A stretch of 64,000 nucleotides of DNA from CAYYIS01 sp964470965 (lineage in GTDB: Bacteria > JAAXHH01 > JABIQT01): positions 1 through 64,000 of the forward strand of contig CAYYIS010000022.1 in the NCBI GenBank assembly GCA_964470965.1, given 5' to 3'. Numbering within the stretch: the first letter of the stretch is position 1; the number at the start of each line of letters is the position of its first letter. The translations under genes and the position numbers were made by a program. The notes beneath the pieces are model-generated. The model was not told the DNA's origin and ran no database searches. It worked only from the letters and a program-made list of their open reading frames with translations. This document shows, in pieces, positions 37,444-46,568 of the stretch.

Positions 37444-38700
37444 ATGTTAAAATCACCCGTCCCGCAATCAGTCAGCCGCCGTATATCAAGCACCGTGTTT
37501 GCCACTCAGAGTCTATACGGCGCCTGTATGATTGCATCATTTACGCTCATTCCCATCGTGGCCGCAGACCTGTACGGTGAGGAAACTATGGCCGGTCTTC
37601 CCATGACCTTGTCGTTTATGGCCCGTGCTCTCTGTGCCTATCCTTTCGGGTGGATCATGGACCGGTTTGGGAGACGACCAGGGCTATCGATGGGATACGT
37701 GAACGTCGTACTCGGTTCCGCGTTGTGCGTGGCGGCAATCGGTTGGGATTCTTTTATTGGATTCTCTCTTGGGGTCATGATTGCGGGTTCCGGCAGGGCG
37801 GCTACCGAGCAGGCGCGTTTTATCGGTGCGGAAGCGTACCCTGTGGTAAGAAGGCCTAAAATTATTGGCATGATAGTCTTTGCAGGAACGGTCGGCGCCG
37901 TCGGAGGCCCCATACTCGTTGCACCTTCCACCGAGATAGTCGCAGGATTCGGGCTGGACCCCAGTACCGGGCCGTTCGCTATGGCGGTCGTGCTGTCAAG
38001 TGTCGCAGTCCTGTTGACCTTTACCCTTCTTCGTCCGGATCCCCTGTCTCTGGCCATGCTCCACGCGGCAGGGCAGAAGGATACCGAACCGGCACAGGAA
38101 ATCCGCCCCTTAAAAGAGATATTCTCAAATCCGACGGTTAAATATGCCACGGCGGCCATGGTCATCGGTCAGTTGGTTATGACGCTCCTGATGGTCATAA
38201 CGCCTCTGCATATGAATCATCACGCACATTCGACGCAGGCCATCTCTCTTGTCATTATGGCGCATGCAATGGGGATGTTCGGCCTTTCAAGTTTTACAGG
38301 ATGGCTAGTCGGCCGGTACGGACGTGAAACGGTGATAAACCTGGGTGTTGTGACGCTCGTCATCTCAAGTATTCTAACGCCGATTTCACCTCAGTTCACA
38401 CCTCTTGCGCTTGCTTTGTTCCTCCTTGGCCTGGGATGGAATTTCTGTTTTATCGCCGGGTCTTCGCTCCTGTCCGATTCTCTGGCGCCACAGGAAAAAG
38501 GACGGGTTCAAGGGGCCAATGAAATGTTAATTTCTATCGCCGCCAGCCTGGGGGCGATGGGTACCGGGGTGGCATTCGGCGGTGGTGGTATCATTGCATG
38601 TTCGGTGATCGGTTTTGTTTTCTCGATTGGACTTGGCGTGTACGGTTTTATCTACGGCAGGCGCACAGCCCCTGACATGATTACCGGGCAATCTGGCTGA
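37444..38700 (+). CDS. Major facilitator superfamily transporter
   Basis: A 418-residue carrier with about 12 hydrophobic helices. The loop 2-3 signature is FGWIMDRFGRRPG (about 73-85) and the second half repeats it as FTGWLVGRYGRETV. There is a central hydrophilic loop (about 205-225). This looks like a proton-coupled or drug/sugar carrier. Position between GH172-like and threonine ammonia-lyase genes does not fix the substrate. Confidence 0.9.
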   Translation: MLKSPVPQSVSRRISSTVFATQSLYGACMIASFTLIPIVAADLYGEETMAGLPMTLSFMARALCAYPFGWIMDRFGRRPGLSMGYVNVVLGSALCVAAIGWDSFIGFSLGVMIAGSGRAATEQARFIGAEAYPVVRRPKIIGMIVFAGTVGAVGGPILVAPSTEIVAGFGLDPSTGPFAMAVVLSSVAVLLTFTLLRPDPLSLAMLHAAGQKDTEPAQEIRPLKEIFSNPTVKYATAAMVIGQLVMTLLMVITPLHMNHHAHSTQAISLVIMAHAMGMFGLSSFTGWLVGRYGRETVINLGVVTLVISSILTPISPQFTPLALALFLLGLGWNFCFIAGSSLLSDSLAPQEKGRVQGANEMLISIAASLGAMGTGVAFGGGGIIACSVIGFVFSIGLGVYGFIYGRRTAPDMITGQSG

Positions 38701-38724
38701 GTAGTCCGCAAGTTGGGAGTAACT

Positions 38725-39939
38725 ATGACATCCGTGTCATTTCAGGACATTCAGAATGCGGCCGACCGGATACGGGGAACTCTGGTTGAAACGCCCTGTT
38801 CTGTGTCAAAGACGCTATCAAGCATAACCGGTGCAGAGATCGTACTGAAATTCGAAAACCTGCAGTTCACCGCTGCCTTCAAGGAACGTGGAGCACTCGT
38901 CAAACTACTGTCCCTGACGGATGAAAAGAGGAAAAAGGGTGTGGTCGCTATGTCTGCGGGCAACCATGCCCAGGCGGTCGCTTACCACGCCCAGCGGCTA
39001 GAGATTCCAGCCACCATCGTGATGCCGAAGTACACACCCCTCATCAAAGTGGAACGGACCCGTGGATTCGGCGCGGAAGTGGTTCTGCATGGGGAAGGAT
39101 TTGACGATACAAGGGCATTCACGGAACAGCATGCAAAAGAGAACGGCCTCCTGTTGATTCATCCGTATGACGACCCCCATATAATTGCGGGTCAAGGCAC
39201 GGTGGCCCTGGAGATGCTTTCTGCGTTTCCCGACCTCGATGTCATCGTGGCACCGCTGGGCGGGGGAGGTTTGATTTCCGGCTGTGCGGTCGCGGCCAAG
39301 GGGGTGAAGCCCGAAATCGCGGTGGTCGGTGCGCAGGCGTCACGGTTTCCATCCATGCGCCAGGCGCTCCGGGGGGAGCCTGTAAGGTGCGGGGCCTCGA
39401 CCATGGCGGACGGCATAGCAGTGAAAGAGCCTGGTAAACTGACGCTGGAGATCGTTCGGGAATACGTGGACGATATTCTGTTACTTGATGAAGAGGATAT
39501 AGAAAGGGCCGTCCTCCATCTGCTCGAGGTGGAGAAGACGGTGGTGGAAGGCGCCGGTGCGGTCGGCCTCGCGGCTGTCATGCGGTATCCGGAACAGTTT
39601 CGAAACAGGCAGGTGGGGTTGATATTGTCCGGCGGGAACATCGACCTGCTGATCCTGTCGTCTATCATCCAACGGGGACTGGTTCGGACCGGGCGATTGA
39701 TACGGCTTGTGGTCGAAGTCAGGGATATTCCCGGATCCCTGGCTGACGTTACAAACTGCCTCGGCAGTGTTGGTGCGAGCATAGTGGACGTATTTCACCA
39801 TCGTGCTTTTACGAGTGTGCCGCTTCAATCGGTCGAAGTCGAATTTGTTTTGCAGGCAAGGGGCGTGGATCACGTACAGAAAATAATCAGCACCCTTAAC
39901 GAAAGAGGGTATCAGGCCCGGATGCACGATGTGATTTGA
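38725..39939 (+). CDS. ilvA: Threonine ammonia-lyase with ACT domain
   Basis: A 404-residue PLP enzyme that deaminates threonine to 2-oxobutanoate. The PLP lysine is K53 in AAFKERGA, the phosphate loop is PLGGGGLISG, and a C-terminal ACT-like domain (about 325-400) begins LVVEVRDIPGSLADVTNCLG. The single ACT domain and length match the short IlvA/TdcB-type enzymes. I use the ATG at 38725, with GGGAG 5 bases upstream, rather than TTG at 38713. It may feed isoleucine synthesis or threonine breakdown. Confidence 0.92.
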   Translation: MTSVSFQDIQNAADRIRGTLVETPCSVSKTLSSITGAEIVLKFENLQFTAAFKERGALVKLLSLTDEKRKKGVVAMSAGNHAQAVAYHAQRLEIPATIVMPKYTPLIKVERTRGFGAEVVLHGEGFDDTRAFTEQHAKENGLLLIHPYDDPHIIAGQGTVALEMLSAFPDLDVIVAPLGGGGLISGCAVAAKGVKPEIAVVGAQASRFPSMRQALRGEPVRCGASTMADGIAVKEPGKLTLEIVREYVDDILLLDEEDIERAVLHLLEVEKTVVEGAGAVGLAAVMRYPEQFRNRQVGLILSGGNIDLLILSSIIQRGLVRTGRLIRLVVEVRDIPGSLADVTNCLGSVGASIVDVFHHRAFTSVPLQSVEVEFVLQARGVDHVQKIISTLNERGYQARMHDVI

Positions 39940-39965
39940 CAAACAGAATCCATGCTAGATATCGC

Positions 39966-39995
39966 TTGACGGTACGCTGGTTCTTAAGCTAAATT
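39966..39995 (+). promoter_or_regulatory. Probable promoter of the oligopeptidase gene
   Basis: TTGACG (39966-39971), 18 bases, TAAATT (39990-39995), about 62 bases before the oligopeptidase ATG. Confidence 0.42.
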
Positions 39996-40057
39996 GTGTC
40001 CGGTCAAAAAATTGATCGCGGGTGTAACTGGCAAGCCGTCTACAAGAAAGGTATGTA

Positions 40058-42151
40058 ATGGATGACGTAACGGAAAACCCTCTCCTCAACTGGACCGATT
40101 TACCTCCCTTTGACAGGATTGAAATCGAACATATACAACCGGCCGTCAAGACTCTGATCGAGCGGTCCGAGGAGGCGCTGAGCGTCCTGGAAGCACAGCC
40201 CGAGGATGCATGGACCTGGGACCGAGTTCTGATTCCCCTCGAGAAAATAGATGACGATCTGGGCAGGATATGGGGTGTTGTTTCTCACCTCCATTCGGTG
40301 AAAAACAGTCAGGAATTACGAGATGTCTACGATCCCCTGCTCGCAGATATTGTGACCTTCAGTAACAGAATGGGGCAAAGTAAGCCACTCTATAATGCCT
40401 TTCGAGCTCTTCGTAACGGCCCGGAATGGGATGGCTATGACGCAGCACGGAAACGGATCATAGAATCAGGCATCAGGGAAGCGGAATTGAATGGTGTCGG
40501 ACTGGACGATGAAGGCAGAATACGATACAACGAAATCAGCCAGAGGCAGGCGGAAATAACGACACAATACTCCAATAACGTCCTGGATGACACCAAGGCG
40601 TTTAGACTAAAACTCGATTCCGCCGATGATGTGGAAGGGCTGCCCTCCACGTTACTGGAACTCGGTGCGGATGAAGCCCGCAGGGATGGCTTCGAAGATG
40701 CTACGGCGGAAACGGGCCCCTGGGTCGTAACGCTGGAAATACCCAGCTTCATGCCGTTCATGCAACACAGCAGACGGCGGGATCTGAGGATGCAAATGTA
40801 CCGGGCTTATGTGACACGCGCCTCGGATGGGGAATTTGACAACACTGAAATAATCGAGGAGACGCTCGCGCTTCGCAATGAAAAAGCACGATTACTCGGG
40901 TTTCAAACATATGCTGATCTGAGCCTCAGCAGAAAAATGGCGCCGGACGTGAAGAGCGTGGAGGACTTGCTGGATGAGTTGCAACAGGCGGCGCGGCCGA
41001 GTGCCGAGCGGGATCTGGATGACCTGCGGGATCTGGCCAGGGAAGCGGGGGCGCCCGAGGCGGACGATTTCAAGCAATGGGACAGTGCGTACTGGTCGGA
41101 ACGTTTAAGAGAGAAAAGGTATGATATCCGGGACGAAGAACTTCGACCGTATTTCCCGTTGCCGGGAGTACTCGACGGATTGTTCAAGCTCACGGAGAGG
41201 CTATTCAATATTAAAGTCGTTCAGGCTGACGGAGAAGCCACCGTATGGCATGAAGATGTTCAATTCTTCAAGGTCTATGGTGGGGCCGGGGACCAAGTCG
41301 CCGGTTTTTACCTGGATGTATACACCCGACCCGGGGAAAAACGAGGCGGCGCCTGGATGAACGCCTGTGTAGGCAGAAGCAAAGTTATGGCACCCCAGGG
41401 CGAGCCGGTTAGACTGCCGGTGGCCTATTTGATGTGCAATCAGAGTAAACCGGTAGGAGGGAAACCATCCCTTATGACGTTCATGGATGTGGAAACGCTC
41501 TTCCATGAATTCGGACACGGCCTGCAGCATATGCTTACCACCGTCGATGAAGGGCTGGCTGCCGGATTGTCAAATATAGAATGGGACGCGGTAGAGTTGG
41601 CCAGTCACTTCATGGAGAACTGGTGTTTCCATCCTGAAACACTAAAAGGCCTTGCTCGGCACTATGAAACCAACGAGCCGCTGCCTGATGAGATTATCGA
41701 GAGGCTTCGCGCCACAAGAACCTTTCGTGAAGGCAGCAACACTTTGCGGCAGGTAAATTTCGGGCTCCTGGACCTGGAACTCCACCACCGGTTCACCGCA
41801 GACGGTCCGGAGACCTCTTTAGAGGTGCAAACGCGGATCGATCGTAACACATTGATTCTTGCTCCATTGCCGGAAGACAAATTTATCTGTTCGTTTTCTC
41901 ACATATTCGCAGGCGGCTATGCGGCCGGCTATTACAGCTATAAATGGTCCGAAGTTCTCAGTGCCGATGCGTTTTCCGCCTTCGAAGAGGCTGGCCTGGA
42001 GGATGACGTGGCGATCCGTGAGCTGGGCAGCCGATACCGAAATACCATCCTGGCGCTGGGAGGAAGTGTCCACCCTATGGATGTTTTCAAAGCCTTTCGC
42101 GGCAGAGGGCCCTCCACAGAAGCGCTGTTGAAACAGGGTGGATTGAAGTAA
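40058..42151 (+). CDS. prlC: M3-family oligopeptidase A
   Basis: A 697-residue zinc metallopeptidase of the thimet oligopeptidase/OpdA family. The zinc motif HEFGH is at 483-487 (TLFHEFGHGLQ) with the third ligand in the downstream WDAVELASHFMENW. GGYAAGYYSYKWSEVL near 615-630 supplies substrate-binding Tyr and His region residues. It cleaves peptides of roughly 6-20 residues in the cytoplasm. The length is that of E. coli OpdA. It complements the two peptide-type importers and the threonine/serine dehydratases. Confidence 0.95.
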   Translation: MDDVTENPLLNWTDLPPFDRIEIEHIQPAVKTLIERSEEALSVLEAQPEDAWTWDRVLIPLEKIDDDLGRIWGVVSHLHSVKNSQELRDVYDPLLADIVTFSNRMGQSKPLYNAFRALRNGPEWDGYDAARKRIIESGIREAELNGVGLDDEGRIRYNEISQRQAEITTQYSNNVLDDTKAFRLKLDSADDVEGLPSTLLELGADEARRDGFEDATAETGPWVVTLEIPSFMPFMQHSRRRDLRMQMYRAYVTRASDGEFDNTEIIEETLALRNEKARLLGFQTYADLSLSRKMAPDVKSVEDLLDELQQAARPSAERDLDDLRDLAREAGAPEADDFKQWDSAYWSERLREKRYDIRDEELRPYFPLPGVLDGLFKLTERLFNIKVVQADGEATVWHEDVQFFKVYGGAGDQVAGFYLDVYTRPGEKRGGAWMNACVGRSKVMAPQGEPVRLPVAYLMCNQSKPVGGKPSLMTFMDVETLFHEFGHGLQHMLTTVDEGLAAGLSNIEWDAVELASHFMENWCFHPETLKGLARHYETNEPLPDEIIERLRATRTFREGSNTLRQVNFGLLDLELHHRFTADGPETSLEVQTRIDRNTLILAPLPEDKFICSFSHIFAGGYAAGYYSYKWSEVLSADAFSAFEEAGLEDDVAIRELGSRYRNTILALGGSVHPMDVFKAFRGRGPSTEALLKQGGLK

Positions 42152-42559
42152 ATCGAGGCAGATGAACGAAGAGAGAGGCGCTGCGTGGCGGATTTTTCGA
42201 TGAGATGAGCGATGATGTCGTGGAGACAGAGCACACGTCCGAAAAATGGGCTGAAGGTAAAGTCGAAACAGGAATGGAACTGTACCGGCAGGAATGTAAC
42301 CTGACCCGGCCGTTCACGGCATAGGATAACGGGCGGTTCCTGAATCCCGGGAACCCCTGCCGTTGAAAACGCCTTTTCCACTCGCTTCGTATCATGCCAG
42401 CGCATTCCGGCCGTCTTTTCAGTAGCCGGTGTACCGGCATCGTCACCGGTCTTCACCCTCTCCTTAGGTCAGACCTATCACAAGCAGATCGTCGCTGCCC
42501 CTGTTTCCTCTGATGCAGCATTTAGAAGAAGTGTACCATCCCCTCCACCGGTAACAACT
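42152..42559. other. Intergenic region after the oligopeptidase
   Basis: A 408-base spacer. A 39-codon acidic frame (42205-42324, starting MSDDVVETEH) is present without a convincing ribosome site. Nothing else is recognised, and no gene is called. Confidence 0.35.
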
Positions 42560-43630
42560 ATGGAGCAAAATCGCGTCGGAATTATAGGGGCGGGCCATAT
42601 CGCCAGGTCTTACGCACGAGCGTGGAAGGCCGAGGCCGTGCTTACCGCCGTTTGTAGCCGGCAGAATCACAGAGCGGAACGGCTGGCAAAAGCGTTCGGG
42701 ATTCCGGTCGTCTGTTCGGGGGGAGATGACCTGATGGCAAGAGACGACGTCGATATCGTCTGTATAACTACCCCCCCCCATCTCCACCATCCTTTTGCGG
42801 TTAAGGCCATCGAGGCAGGTAAACACGTGTTCTGCGAGAAACCTATGGCATTGAATGCGGCTCAGGCGCGGGATATGTGGCGACGGGGGTGTAAACAGGG
42901 AGTTAAGACAGGGATTCAGTTCAGCCAGCGGTTTCGCTGGCCGTCGTTAATTTACTTACACGAAATGGTCCGTAAAGGGGATCTGGGCGAGATTCACAAT
43001 TTCGAAGGATCCTGGGCATTCGATTGGGCAAAAAGTCCGGCCCATCCCATGAGCTGGCGGTTCAGGCGGGGCGAAGCAGGAACCGGCGCCCTGGGAGACC
43101 TGGGTGCCTATATGATCGATGCTGCCCGATGGCTGATTGGTGAGATAGATGGCGTCCGAGGTTATCTGGAGACTATTGTAAAACAAAGGCCGGTTATCGG
43201 AGAGCAGTATAATTTCACGGAATTACGCCAGATGCAGCAGGACAATACACTGCCGGCCTCCGCTGAAACAGCTTCGGTGGAGAACGATGATATCTGTACC
43301 GTACTGATCAATTTTAAAAATGGCGCCCACGGAATGATAACCGCAAATCGAATGCGGCAATTCAACACGATCCGGGTCGAAGGAACCGAAGGGGTTTGCA
43401 AGTGGGATATGCAGTCTGAAAAACTCCTACTCAGGTCTCCAGATCAGGAATCCTTCGCTGAAGTGAAAATTCCAACCCGTATTTCATCTTCGTCAATGGT
43501 CTCCCAGTTCCTCGCCAACATACGGGACGGCAGTGATCTGCCGCCCACGTTCTACGACGGCCTGAAGGTGCAGGAGGTGATCGATGCGGCGGTCCAATCT
43601 CATAAAGAAAGCCAGTGGGTCAGTCTGTAG
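42560..43630 (+). CDS. Gfo/Idh/MocA-family oxidoreductase
   Basis: A 356-residue NAD(P)-dependent oxidoreductase. The Rossmann fingerprint GAGHIA is at 10-15 and the diagnostic CEKPM(A) at about 93-98, with the C-terminal alpha/beta domain from 120. The catalytic region includes GDLGAYMIDAARWL near 180-193. Members oxidise inositols, glucose-fructose or other sugars and their derivatives. Substrate is unpredictable. Single gene. Confidence 0.92.
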   Translation: MEQNRVGIIGAGHIARSYARAWKAEAVLTAVCSRQNHRAERLAKAFGIPVVCSGGDDLMARDDVDIVCITTPPHLHHPFAVKAIEAGKHVFCEKPMALNAAQARDMWRRGCKQGVKTGIQFSQRFRWPSLIYLHEMVRKGDLGEIHNFEGSWAFDWAKSPAHPMSWRFRRGEAGTGALGDLGAYMIDAARWLIGEIDGVRGYLETIVKQRPVIGEQYNFTELRQMQQDNTLPASAETASVENDDICTVLINFKNGAHGMITANRMRQFNTIRVEGTEGVCKWDMQSEKLLLRSPDQESFAEVKIPTRISSSSMVSQFLANIRDGSDLPPTFYDGLKVQEVIDAAVQSHKESQWVSL

Positions 43631-43857
43631 GGGCCGGATAGATCTGCGAGCGGAGTTTTCCCTGGGCAACCATGCCTGCTGCTTGGATAACCTGGATATG
43701 TGAACGACAGAAAATCATTCTTCAGGCTTGAACCGAAGGGTAGAATGACCGGACCGCCCCAACCTGATTTACCTATCGGACTTTCGGCAGCTCCTGGGCA
43801 AAGCCAATTGAGCTTATGGATGGTGTGACAACAGATAAGAAGACGAGGGATTGAATC
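43631..43857. other. Intergenic region
   Basis: A 227-base spacer ending in a possible ribosome site (GAGGGA, 43845-43850). A minus-strand frame within 43773-43976 has a hydrophobic middle but no ribosome site and is not called. Confidence 0.35.
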
Positions 43858-44013
43858 ATGAATCGTGTCGTGCGTGTCATCGGTCCAGCGGGTTTTGTCG
43901 TGGGCAGGTCTATGAACTCACTTAAATGTACGGCTTGTCTATGTGAAAGACGATCCGGTGCAACATTCCGGCGCATCCCGCAGTCGAACCGTGAAAGGAG
44001 GGAAAGACAATGA
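43858..44013 (+). CDS. Possible 51-residue peptide coupled to a small membrane protein
   Basis: ATG at 43858 has GAGGGA 7 bases upstream and opens a 51-codon frame. Its stop overlaps the ATG of the next gene (ATGA), the usual sign of translational coupling. The peptide is basic with a Cys cluster (KCTACLC) near residues 23-28. I recognise no family. It could be a leader peptide or chance. Confidence 0.3.
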   Translation: MNRVVRVIGPAGFVVGRSMNSLKCTACLCERRSGATFRRIPQSNRERRERQ

Positions 44014-44246
44014 CTACCGAATTAGCAATCATTGCCAGCGTCATCGGCGGTGCAGCGGGTCTGGTAGCCGGCATTAAACATGAAATGGAAGGCCTCCATC
44101 TCATCTTTGCTGTGGCGGGTGCTGTTTTTTTGGCGCTCATCCTTACATACGTTGCCATCCTGGCGCTCAAAGTCCTGGTCGTGGCCGCCATGATTGTCGG
44201 TGTCTACTATGCGGCGCAGTGGATACAAGGTTTGTTACGACGGTGA
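44010..44246 (+). CDS. Small membrane protein, unknown function
   Basis: A 78-residue protein made almost wholly of two or three hydrophobic segments (about 4-22, 30-68). The ribosome site is AAAGGAGGG at 43994-44002, close to ideal, which argues for real expression. The short middle loop is KHEMEGLH and the C-terminus ends in basic residues (LLRR), implying a cytoplasmic tail. No known family recognised. The end overlaps the convergent sulfatase-fold gene by 12 bases. Confidence 0.65.
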   Translation: MTTELAIIASVIGGAAGLVAGIKHEMEGLHLIFAVAGAVFLALILTYVAILALKVLVVAAMIVGVYYAAQWIQGLLRR

Positions 44247-45641
44247 GTTTTTGTATGTCCCGGCGATAGCCGGGTCCGTGTCGGTCTGCGCGATTAAATT
44301 GAGAATAACCGAATGAAGACGCCGCCCCTCATCCGGATTCTCAGCAAGTACGTTGTGCTCCTGACCTGGATCATCCGGAAGGTAAAACAGTTCATCCCGC
44401 CGGCGTTCGGGCATACCGGTCATGGGATATGTTTCCTCTCGAACCGGTGGCCCCTTATACGCTAGGTCTTTGTTGGGCCAGTACACGAGCGACCAGGTTC
44501 CATCGGTAACCGTTGCCGGAACGGTTCCCCAGTGGTCGTTAAGATTGCGGCCGGTTATCGCATAGTTCCTGTGCGTCTCCCTAGTACCCTGTGCCACCGC
44601 CGCGAAAGACTCTCCCTGTAAGCCTGGCGGCACATCAAGTTCGTTGAAATCACACAAAGTCGGAAACAGGTCAACCGGTTGTATGATGGCGCCTGTCCGG
44701 CCGGGCGATATGTTTGGGGACGCCACCATGAACGGTATGTGTGTCATGGGTTCATACAGCTGCCCCAGGTCACCCCAGGGTTTGCCCTGAAGACCGTGAT
44801 CCCCAAAATAATGACCGTGGTCTGACATCAGGGTGATAAGAGTATTCTCCCTGAGCCCCAGAAGAGATATTGTCTCCAGCAGATACCCCACCCAGCGGTC
44901 TACCATCGATATTTCCGCCGCGTACAGTGCCTGCACGTGATTCAGTTCCCTGTCCGTCATGAAATCACTGAACCCGTAGCAGGGGTACATGATGACATCG
45001 CCGTCATAACCTGGATTGTACCTGTCGATGTAGTACTGCGGTGGATCCCATGGTTCATGAGGATCCCAGGCGTCGATCCACAGGAAGAACCCGTCGCGCT
45101 TGTAATTCCGCTCCAGCCAGTGACCGGCTTCCGTCATCGTCCTGGCTACGAGATAGTCAGATTCGAATCGCCGCCGGGATTGATTCATCAGGTATCGTTT
45201 GAGTCCGGCTGCTTTGACTTTGTGTTCCGCGGCCGGGAGTCGGATGTCGTCGATGCCCTCGCTGATCCACGGCTCGCCTCCCTGTCCTCGGATCCATTCG
45301 ATAGACCCGAAACCGCGATCCAGAAAATTGCCCTGGGTCATGAACATCGGTGTATCAAACACCAGGCCGGTCGTGTAGCCCTCCTGCCGGAAGGTCCCCG
45401 CCATGGTCGGCAGGTCCCGTTCCATCTCGTCCCAGGTGTTGAATGGACGTCCCCACCTCCCGGTAAACAGGTCCCGCCTGCAGGGAAGCGTTGGAAACGA
45501 TCCGGTATACGCCCTGTCGAATACCAGTGCCTCTTGTGCGAACCGATTTATATGCGGCGTTTCCGCCTTTGAACTGTCACCGGCATAAATCCCAAGGTGG
45601 TCGGTCCGAAATGAATCGAGCATGATTACTATGATGTTCAT
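44235..45641 (-). CDS. Sulfatase-fold hydrolase with Thr at the nucleophile position
   Basis: A 468-residue alkaline-phosphatase-superfamily protein. Metal sites are seen in MLDSFRTDHLG (D9) and SDHGHYFGDHG. The sulfatase motif normally reads CxPSR. Here the aligned positions read T51-L52-P53-C54-R55, so Thr replaces the Cys that becomes formylglycine and Cys stands in the Ser position. Thr is the nucleophile in related phosphodiesterases and phosphomutases, so this may be a phosphoesterase or phosphonate hydrolase rather than a sulfatase. No signal peptide. It follows the PhyH gene at 45654 on the same strand by 12 bases. Confidence 0.86.
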   Translation of the reverse strand: MNIIVIMLDSFRTDHLGIYAGDSSKAETPHINRFAQEALVFDRAYTGSFPTLPCRRDLFTGRWGRPFNTWDEMERDLPTMAGTFRQEGYTTGLVFDTPMFMTQGNFLDRGFGSIEWIRGQGGEPWISEGIDDIRLPAAEHKVKAAGLKRYLMNQSRRRFESDYLVARTMTEAGHWLERNYKRDGFFLWIDAWDPHEPWDPPQYYIDRYNPGYDGDVIMYPCYGFSDFMTDRELNHVQALYAAEISMVDRWVGYLLETISLLGLRENTLITLMSDHGHYFGDHGLQGKPWGDLGQLYEPMTHIPFMVASPNISPGRTGAIIQPVDLFPTLCDFNELDVPPGLQGESFAAVAQGTRETHRNYAITGRNLNDHWGTVPATVTDGTWSLVYWPNKDLAYKGPPVREETYPMTGMPERRRDELFYLPDDPGQEHNVLAENPDEGRRLHSVILNLIAQTDTDPAIAGTYKNSPS

Positions 45642-45653
45642 ACCGTCTCCGAT

Positions 45654-46445
45654 TTATGGTCTGCGGATATGTGGCGCTTCCATAACCTCCCGCTGCTCAT
45701 CAGTCATACTCTCGATGTACTCTGGGTAGGCTATGGTGTGGGCGCCTGGGCTATAAGCCGAATAGCCGGGACTGAACTTATATAGTAACGCTCTGCGCTG
45801 ATGATCCGCAGTCCACGGAAGTGTGCCGTGAGTGAGAGTTTCCGTGAAAATGACCGCATCCCCTGCATGGCCGTTAAGTTCGAGTACGTGTTCCTGATAT
45901 TTTTCCCAGTGTTTCATGCGTTTTGGACAGGGGAGATTGGCCTTGTGGCTGCCGGGTATGACCGAAACCCCTCCATCGCCCGGTCCCTCGTCGGCGAGGA
46001 GAAATTCCACGACGGTCAATCCAGTGTAGATGCGGCCGTGTTTAAAGAAATATGCCTCGGATAGATTCACACGTTCGACACCGCCTCCATGCAGGGTACC
46101 GCCTTCACAGCCGGAATCCATCGCGATCAAGCCGGGACCGTGGTCGAGTCGGTATCCTTCCCCGAGAATCTCTTCGAGATAGGGCTTGATGGCAGGATGG
46201 ACCAGGAGATTTCGGTATGGTTCACACCAGGGTTGTTCCCAAGACAGCATACCCCCCATGTCTTTGCGATGGGAAGTCCCCGCCAGAGCTTTCGAACTGC
46301 CGGACAGGGATCGGTCCATTTCGTTCAGCTGACTGATATGTTGGTCTATTCCATCATTGAGCTGTTTTACTTCCTCCGTAGTGAGGACTTCTCTCAAAAC
46401 CAGGTAGCCGTTGAGGTCGAACAGGTATTTTTCATCTTCGTTCAT
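45654..46445 (-). CDS. PhyH-family protein with HxG in place of HxD
   Basis: A 263-residue PhyH-fold protein starting EDEKYLFDLNGYLVLREVL. The iron motif is H119-G120-G121 (TLHGGG): the acid is missing. GPGDGGVSVIPGSHKANL, distal H206 (TLTHGT) and Arg217-218 are conserved. An FFKHGRIYTGLTVVEFLL strand lies between. These conserved parts argue against simple decay; see the findings on halogenase-like triads. A near-consensus minus-strand promoter lies at 46499-46527, and the sulfatase-fold gene follows, so the two form an operon divergent from the formaldehyde-fixation operon. Confidence 0.87.
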   Translation of the reverse strand: MNEDEKYLFDLNGYLVLREVLTTEEVKQLNDGIDQHISQLNEMDRSLSGSSKALAGTSHRKDMGGMLSWEQPWCEPYRNLLVHPAIKPYLEEILGEGYRLDHGPGLIAMDSGCEGGTLHGGGVERVNLSEAYFFKHGRIYTGLTVVEFLLADEGPGDGGVSVIPGSHKANLPCPKRMKHWEKYQEHVLELNGHAGDAVIFTETLTHGTLPWTADHQRRALLYKFSPGYSAYSPGAHTIAYPEYIESMTDEQREVMEAPHIRRP

Positions 46446-46498
46446 GGTAAAGCTCCGAAGGTGGATTCTGTGTTGTGCGGCTTGAGTAGGGTGCCTAT

Positions 46499-46527
46499 AT
46501 TATATATTCCTTGTTCTCGTATGGCAA
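46499..46527 (-). promoter_or_regulatory. Near-consensus promoter for the PhyH/sulfatase-fold operon
   Basis: On the minus strand TTGCCA (46527-46522), 17 bases, TATAAT (46504-46499), about 55 bases before the PhyH start at 46445. It lies in the 123-base divergent spacer shared with the hexulose-phosphate synthase operon. Confidence 0.62.
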
Positions 46528-46568
46528 GGTACAGGATATGTTCCCAAGGTATATCGATGGAGATCCCG

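Noticed and set aside
42087..42456. Minus-strand frames downstream of the oligopeptidase
   Set aside because: The composition looks like chance open frames opposite coding and spacer sequence, with no domain.
43773..43976. Minus-strand 67-codon frame with a hydrophobic segment
   Set aside because: No ribosome site, and it overlaps the better-supported coupled ORF on the plus strand.
46089..46568. Upstream 160-codon extension of the hexulose-phosphate synthase frame
   Set aside because: It runs antisense through the PhyH gene and its promoter. The synthase family starts at MRLQLALD (46569), with a ribosome site there.
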